Positions 60,733 through 64,000 of a stretch of DNA of 64,000 nucleotides are shown one piece after another. Numbering within the stretch: the first letter of the stretch is position 1; every line of letters starts with the position of its first letter. The position numbers and the translations under genes are program-made. The notes below the pieces were generated by a model that did no database searches, was not told the DNA's origin, and was given only the letters and a program-made list of their open reading frames with translations. The DNA is from Lujinxingia litoralis. GTDB lineage: Bacteria > Myxococcota_A > Bradymonadia > Bradymonadales > Bradymonadaceae. The stretch covers positions 310,001 to 374,000 of the forward strand of contig NZ_QHKO01000001.1 in the NCBI RefSeq assembly GCF_003260125.1, read 5' to 3'.

Positions 60733-62028
60733 ATGAAGCGACTAGGCCTTTTATGCATCGGTGACGAGCTGCTCGACGGGCGAGTCCGCGACAAGAACGC
60801 CCATCACGTGATGATGCGCGGCGAAGATCGTCTCTTCAAAGTCGTGGAGATGCGTGTGGTCCGGGACGACGAAGCACACATTATTGCCGCTCTCGACGCC
60901 ATGAGTACGGCCGACATCATCGTGGTCAGCGGCGGACTGGGGCCAACCGCCGACGATCGCACCCGCGACGCCGCGGCCAACTGGAGTGAGGACACGCTGC
61001 TCCACGATGAGACCAGCCTGCAACGTCTCCAGGCGCGCGCGGCCGCGCGCGGCTACACCCTGAGCGAAAACAACCGTCGCCAGTGCTCCTTCCCCTCTCG
61101 CGCCACGATTCTCGCCACCGAGGTCGGCACCGCGCCCGGGTTTCGAGTGGATCATAAGGGGACCCAGGCCTTCTTCTTTCCCGGAGTCCCCCGGGAGTTT
61201 CAGTGGTTTGTACAACGCTACCTGCTGCCGGTCCTGGGCACTGATTCCGACCAGCAGGCTGCCACCACGCGCCTGCAGTTTTACGGCCCCGGTGAATCCA
61301 AACTCGAAACGGACCTCGCCGGTATCGAGGAGCTCGCTACACGCCTGCAGGGCCGGGTGGGCTACCGGGCGAGTTTTCCACGCATTGAAGTCTCCCTCAA
61401 AGCCCCCGAAGAGGAGGCGCTGGCGGAGATGGTGACCTTTGTCAAAGAGCGCATCGGCACTTACCTCATCACCGAGGGGCATGAGACTTTTTTTGCCCGC
61501 GTGGGACGCCGGCTCAAAGAAGCCCAGGCCACCGTGGCCGTGGCCGAATCGTGCACCGGAGGGATGCTGGGCGCGGCCTTGACCGAAACGCCCGGAAGCT
61601 CCGCCTGGTTTGAGCGAGGCTTTTTGACCTACGCCAATCAGGCCAAGATCGACGCGGTCGGTGTCCATCCCGAACTTCTGGAAAAGGAGGGAGCCGTGAG
61701 CGCCGCGGTGGTGTGCCAGATGGCGCGCGGCGCAGCGCGCGAAGCCGGCGCGCCCTTTGGCCTGGCGATCAGCGGCGTCGCTGGCCCCGCTGGAGGCACG
61801 CCCGAGAAACCCGTGGGGACCGTCGATTTCGCCCTGGCCACGCCCGAGGGCACCTACCATCGCCGCACCTATTCGCCAGGGCGCGATCGGGACGACATTC
61901 GCCTGGCATCGGTCTACACCGCGCTCTCGCTCTTGCTCTGGCGACTCGAAGACCGCCTTGAGGCACACACACTGCGGGGCCCCTTCGACGACCGACAGGT
62001 TGACCTCGGTGTGCCACAGCCTGACTGA
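60733..62028 (+). CDS. cinA: CinA family protein (nicotinamide-nucleotide amidase / competence-damage)
   Basis: A 431-aa two-domain protein. The N-terminal COG1058 domain (GDELLDGRVRDKNAHHV, VVSGGLGPTADDRTRDAA, FFPGVPREFQWFV) resembles molybdopterin-binding folds and acts as an ADP-ribose pyrophosphatase in some members. The C-terminal PncC domain (VAVAESCTGGMLGAALTETP, GSSAWFERGFLTYANQAKID, AISGVAGPAGGTPEKPVGTV) deamidates nicotinamide mononucleotide. The full length and both domains are normal. AGGAG lies seven bases before the ATG. It is transcribed away from the kinase gene. Confidence 0.93.
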   Translation: MKRLGLLCIGDELLDGRVRDKNAHHVMMRGEDRLFKVVEMRVVRDDEAHIIAALDAMSTADIIVVSGGLGPTADDRTRDAAANWSEDTLLHDETSLQRLQARAAARGYTLSENNRRQCSFPSRATILATEVGTAPGFRVDHKGTQAFFFPGVPREFQWFVQRYLLPVLGTDSDQQAATTRLQFYGPGESKLETDLAGIEELATRLQGRVGYRASFPRIEVSLKAPEEEALAEMVTFVKERIGTYLITEGHETFFARVGRRLKEAQATVAVAESCTGGMLGAALTETPGSSAWFERGFLTYANQAKIDAVGVHPELLEKEGAVSAAVVCQMARGAAREAGAPFGLAISGVAGPAGGTPEKPVGTVDFALATPEGTYHRRTYSPGRDRDDIRLASVYTALSLLLWRLEDRLEAHTLRGPFDDRQVDLGVPQPD

Positions 62029-62111
62029 GCCTTGTGCTTGTCAGAGCTCCGGCTTTGGTCGATAACCCACAGGCTCCGCGCTGACCTCTTCTCCTGCCCC
62101 CCTACGCCCTT

Positions 62112-62702
62112 ATGATGCGACGCCTCTTCATCGCTGTAGATCTCTCCATCAACGTGGTTGAGCGCCTGGTGCTCTTTCAGGATGAACTTCGTGAACGTCT
62201 GCGCTCGGGCTACGGCGACGATCTTCGGGTGCGCTGGACCCACGCCGAGAACATTCACCTGACGATGAAGTTTCTGGGGGACACCTCCCCGGAACTCGTC
62301 TCCATGCTCGAATCGACCTTGCAGCGTCTAACCGAACCCCTGTTCCCATTTGAAGTGGAGTGTCGGGGGTTTGGGGCCTTCCCCGAGCCGGCTCGCCCGC
62401 GCATCCTGTGGGCCGGGCTTGATGCCAAGAGCGCCGAGGTATTCGGACTGCTGCAACAGGCATTGGAGCGGGACCTTCAGGAACTCGGCGTGCCGGCCGA
62501 CCCCCGGGAATTTCTACCCCACATTACGCTGGGGCGGCTCAAATCACGCGCGGCCCCGAACCTCGCCGAGTTGCAGACGCCCTTTGAGTCGGTGAGCTTT
62601 GGCAAAAGCTACATCAAGGATCTGGTGCTCTATGAATCGCACCTGCGCCATGATGGCCCGCGCTACCAGGTGGTCTCGCGCTTCCCGCTGGGTACTCACT
62701 GA
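62112..62702 (+). CDS. thpR: RNA 2',3'-cyclic phosphodiesterase (2'-5' RNA ligase family)
   Basis: A 196-aa member of the 2H phosphoesterase superfamily. Two HxTx motifs are present: IHLTMKFLGD near residue 49 and LPHITLGRLK in the C-terminal half. RRLFIAVDLS begins the fold. It opens 2',3'-cyclic phosphates on RNA ends. ATG at 62112 and 62115 are both possible. It follows cinA by 83 bp on the same strand, as in several other bacteria where the two genes stand together. Confidence 0.93.
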   Translation: MMRRLFIAVDLSINVVERLVLFQDELRERLRSGYGDDLRVRWTHAENIHLTMKFLGDTSPELVSMLESTLQRLTEPLFPFEVECRGFGAFPEPARPRILWAGLDAKSAEVFGLLQQALERDLQELGVPADPREFLPHITLGRLKSRAAPNLAELQTPFESVSFGKSYIKDLVLYESHLRHDGPRYQVVSRFPLGTH

Positions 62703-62756
62703 GCCCCACGCTCCCTCCTGAGCACGTTCTGACCACATTGCCCCCGCAATGCTCGG

Positions 62757-63992
62757 CTACTGGCCAAGGCTGCGACGAAGTTCTTCGCTCTGAAAACGAG
62801 CAATCGAGGCCTGGGGCCCGCCAGGAAGGCGGGCCAAATAGGTTTCGTACGCCTCGATCGCCCCCTGCACGTTCCCCCGCGCGCGCTCGGCGCGTCCCAG
62901 ACCGATGTAGGCATCGCCAAAGCTGGCCTGCCGATGAAGGGCCCGGCGAAACTGGGCCGCCGCCGAGTCCGGAGAGCCCAGCTCCAGGAGCGCCCACCCC
63001 AGCCCGGTGATCGCCTCGGGGTTGCCCTCATCGAGCTCGATTGCCCGGTGGTAGCGGGCCCGTGCGAGCTTCGCATCGCCCCGCCGGAGTGCCCGTCGGG
63101 CGCCCGCCAGGACCTCGTTCACCCCCTGAGAACCGCTGCGCCGCACGGCCCGCTCGCTACGCTCGCGGGCCCCTCTTACCTGCTGCCGCGCCTCGGCCAC
63201 AGCCTCGGCCCACTGCGGCAGAAACACCTGACGTCGCGACCTCGCTACGGCATCACCCACCCTGCGGCGAGTCTCCACCAGACTCCGCCCTCCCGCTCCC
63301 TTCTCATCGTCGGGAATTTCCGAGGCGACCTCGGCCCCCTCTTCCTCCGCGCGTCCCTCAAGCAGGTGATCCACCCAGCCCCCGTACCAGGCGGCCGCGC
63401 CGATGCCCACAAGCACCAGCCCGAGCACCATCGCCCCCAGGCGCCCTCTGGAGCGACGCTTGCCCCGCCCCTGAAGCACCAGCTGCGAATCCGACTGCGT
63501 AACACTCAGATCCCCCAGCGACCAGTCGTCCTCCCGAAGCTCAGCCTGGCCCAGATGTCCGGCCTGGAAGCCCTCTCCGGTCGGCCGGCTCTCCCCGGAA
63601 CTTCGCGCGTCCCCGCCACCGAAGCGCGACACATCGAGATTGGCACGCGGCGCCTTCGCCGACTTCCCGGGCTGAGGAGTAGGATGCGTTGTAGCGACAG
63701 GGCTCGGCTCAACACCCCGCGGCGGCCGAGACACTTCGGGCGTCGTGCGCGGTCGGGGCGCCGGGGTGTCTCGGGCCCGGTGTTGAGGTGCGGTGGCGCG
63801 ACGCGCGCGCTCAGACGGGTGCAGCGCGGTCGGAGCCGACGTCTCCCGAGACGTCGCCCCCGCCGATCGGTTCAAATCGGCGATGGACGCCACCGCCTGA
63901 AAGATCGGCGCGAACTCGCCAACCTCTCCCAGCTCACTCCAGCGCCGACCGGTACGCGAGATCGCATCTCGCCGGTCGATTTTGCCTTCCAT
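62757..63992 (-). CDS. Membrane protein with C-terminal TPR repeats (5' end uncertain)
   Basis: A protein of at least 411 aa. The first 180 residues are low-complexity (Pro/Arg/Ser/Thr), one membrane helix follows (GAMVLGLVLVGIGAAAWYGG, near 190), then a charged region and three tetratricopeptide repeats (LARARYHRAIELDEGNPEAI, AQFRRALHRQASFGDAYIGL, GAIEAYETYLARLPGGPQAS). The TPRs probably hold partners. The frame is open to the right edge (63993-64000), so the true start may lie outside the window. It is convergent with thpR. Confidence 0.8.
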   Translation of the reverse strand: MEGKIDRRDAISRTGRRWSELGEVGEFAPIFQAVASIADLNRSAGATSRETSAPTALHPSERARRATAPQHRARDTPAPRPRTTPEVSRPPRGVEPSPVATTHPTPQPGKSAKAPRANLDVSRFGGGDARSSGESRPTGEGFQAGHLGQAELREDDWSLGDLSVTQSDSQLVLQGRGKRRSRGRLGAMVLGLVLVGIGAAAWYGGWVDHLLEGRAEEEGAEVASEIPDDEKGAGGRSLVETRRRVGDAVARSRRQVFLPQWAEAVAEARQQVRGARERSERAVRRSGSQGVNEVLAGARRALRRGDAKLARARYHRAIELDEGNPEAITGLGWALLELGSPDSAAAQFRRALHRQASFGDAYIGLGRAERARGNVQGAIEAYETYLARLPGGPQASIARFQSEELRRSLGQ

Positions 63993-64000
63993 AAGCCAAC

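Noticed and set aside
1..64000. tRNA or rRNA genes and mobile elements
   Set aside because: No tRNA T-arm pattern with acceptor stem, no rRNA stretches, no transposase or integrase genes found on either strand.

Overview
The window is high-GC bacterial chromosome, densely packed on both strands, with about 58 protein genes. I see no rRNA, tRNA, insertion sequence, phage or CRISPR array. The gene content suggests a didermal, predatory or social delta-proteobacterium-like organism, with Myxococcota or Bradymonadales as my best guess. The indications are many lipoproteins, two large Ser/Thr kinases, type IV pilus ATPases (PilT and a PilB/GspE type), a PilZ protein, Sel1, pentapeptide and HEAT repeat proteins, a DUF1592/DUF1552 pair and a partial type III secretion operon. 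The taxonomic call is inference from gene families only.

Layout. 1-6.9 kb: the 5' part of dapD, secG, a ketoreductase-like Rossmann protein, an exported lipoprotein-like protein, a pentapeptide protein, an orphan KamE-like B12 protein, a CYTH protein and an unknown gene. 7-16 kb: exported and repeat proteins (a metzincin-like lipoprotein, HEAT and Sel1 proteins, a cyclophilin lipoprotein), an M19 dipeptidase, and a two-gene methionine-sulfoxide repair operon (msrB plus free-Met-R-sulfoxide reductase). 16-25 kb: a membrane Ser/Thr kinase, a START-like protein, an HtrA-type protease, a Ski2-like helicase, a solitary DpnA-like adenine methyltransferase with an AT-richer upstream region holding 11 GATC sites, and a YqiA-like esterase. 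25-35 kb: a PilZ protein with a long acidic tail, an outer-membrane barrel protein, pilT, recA (with a palindromic operator candidate) and dnaE. 35-47 kb: a GCS2-CBS fusion, a TlpA-like thioredoxin overlapping an orphan peptide-binding lipoprotein, a five-copy phased palindromic repeat, a DUF1499 protein overlapping a PilB/GspE ATPase, the DUF1592-DUF1552 pair and a His-rich metal-binding protein.

47-64 kb: hrpB, hflC and hflK, then a compact minus-strand operon that reads sctI-sctJ-(sctK position)-sctL-sctN-sctO-unknown-Crp-like regulator, with overlapping stop/start codons. It encodes the inner rod, inner-membrane ring, stator, ATPase and stalk of a type III secretion apparatus. A kinase with PEGA-like repeats lies directly upstream. 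The export gate, needle and secretin genes are not in the window although both flanks of the operon are visible, so the system must be split or incomplete. The window closes with cinA, thpR and a TPR membrane protein.

The points most worth a second look are the GATC cluster beside the GATC-type methylase, the split T3SS operon with a stem-loop just before its first ribosome-binding site, and the 42-43-bp phased palindrome array at 40.7 kb.
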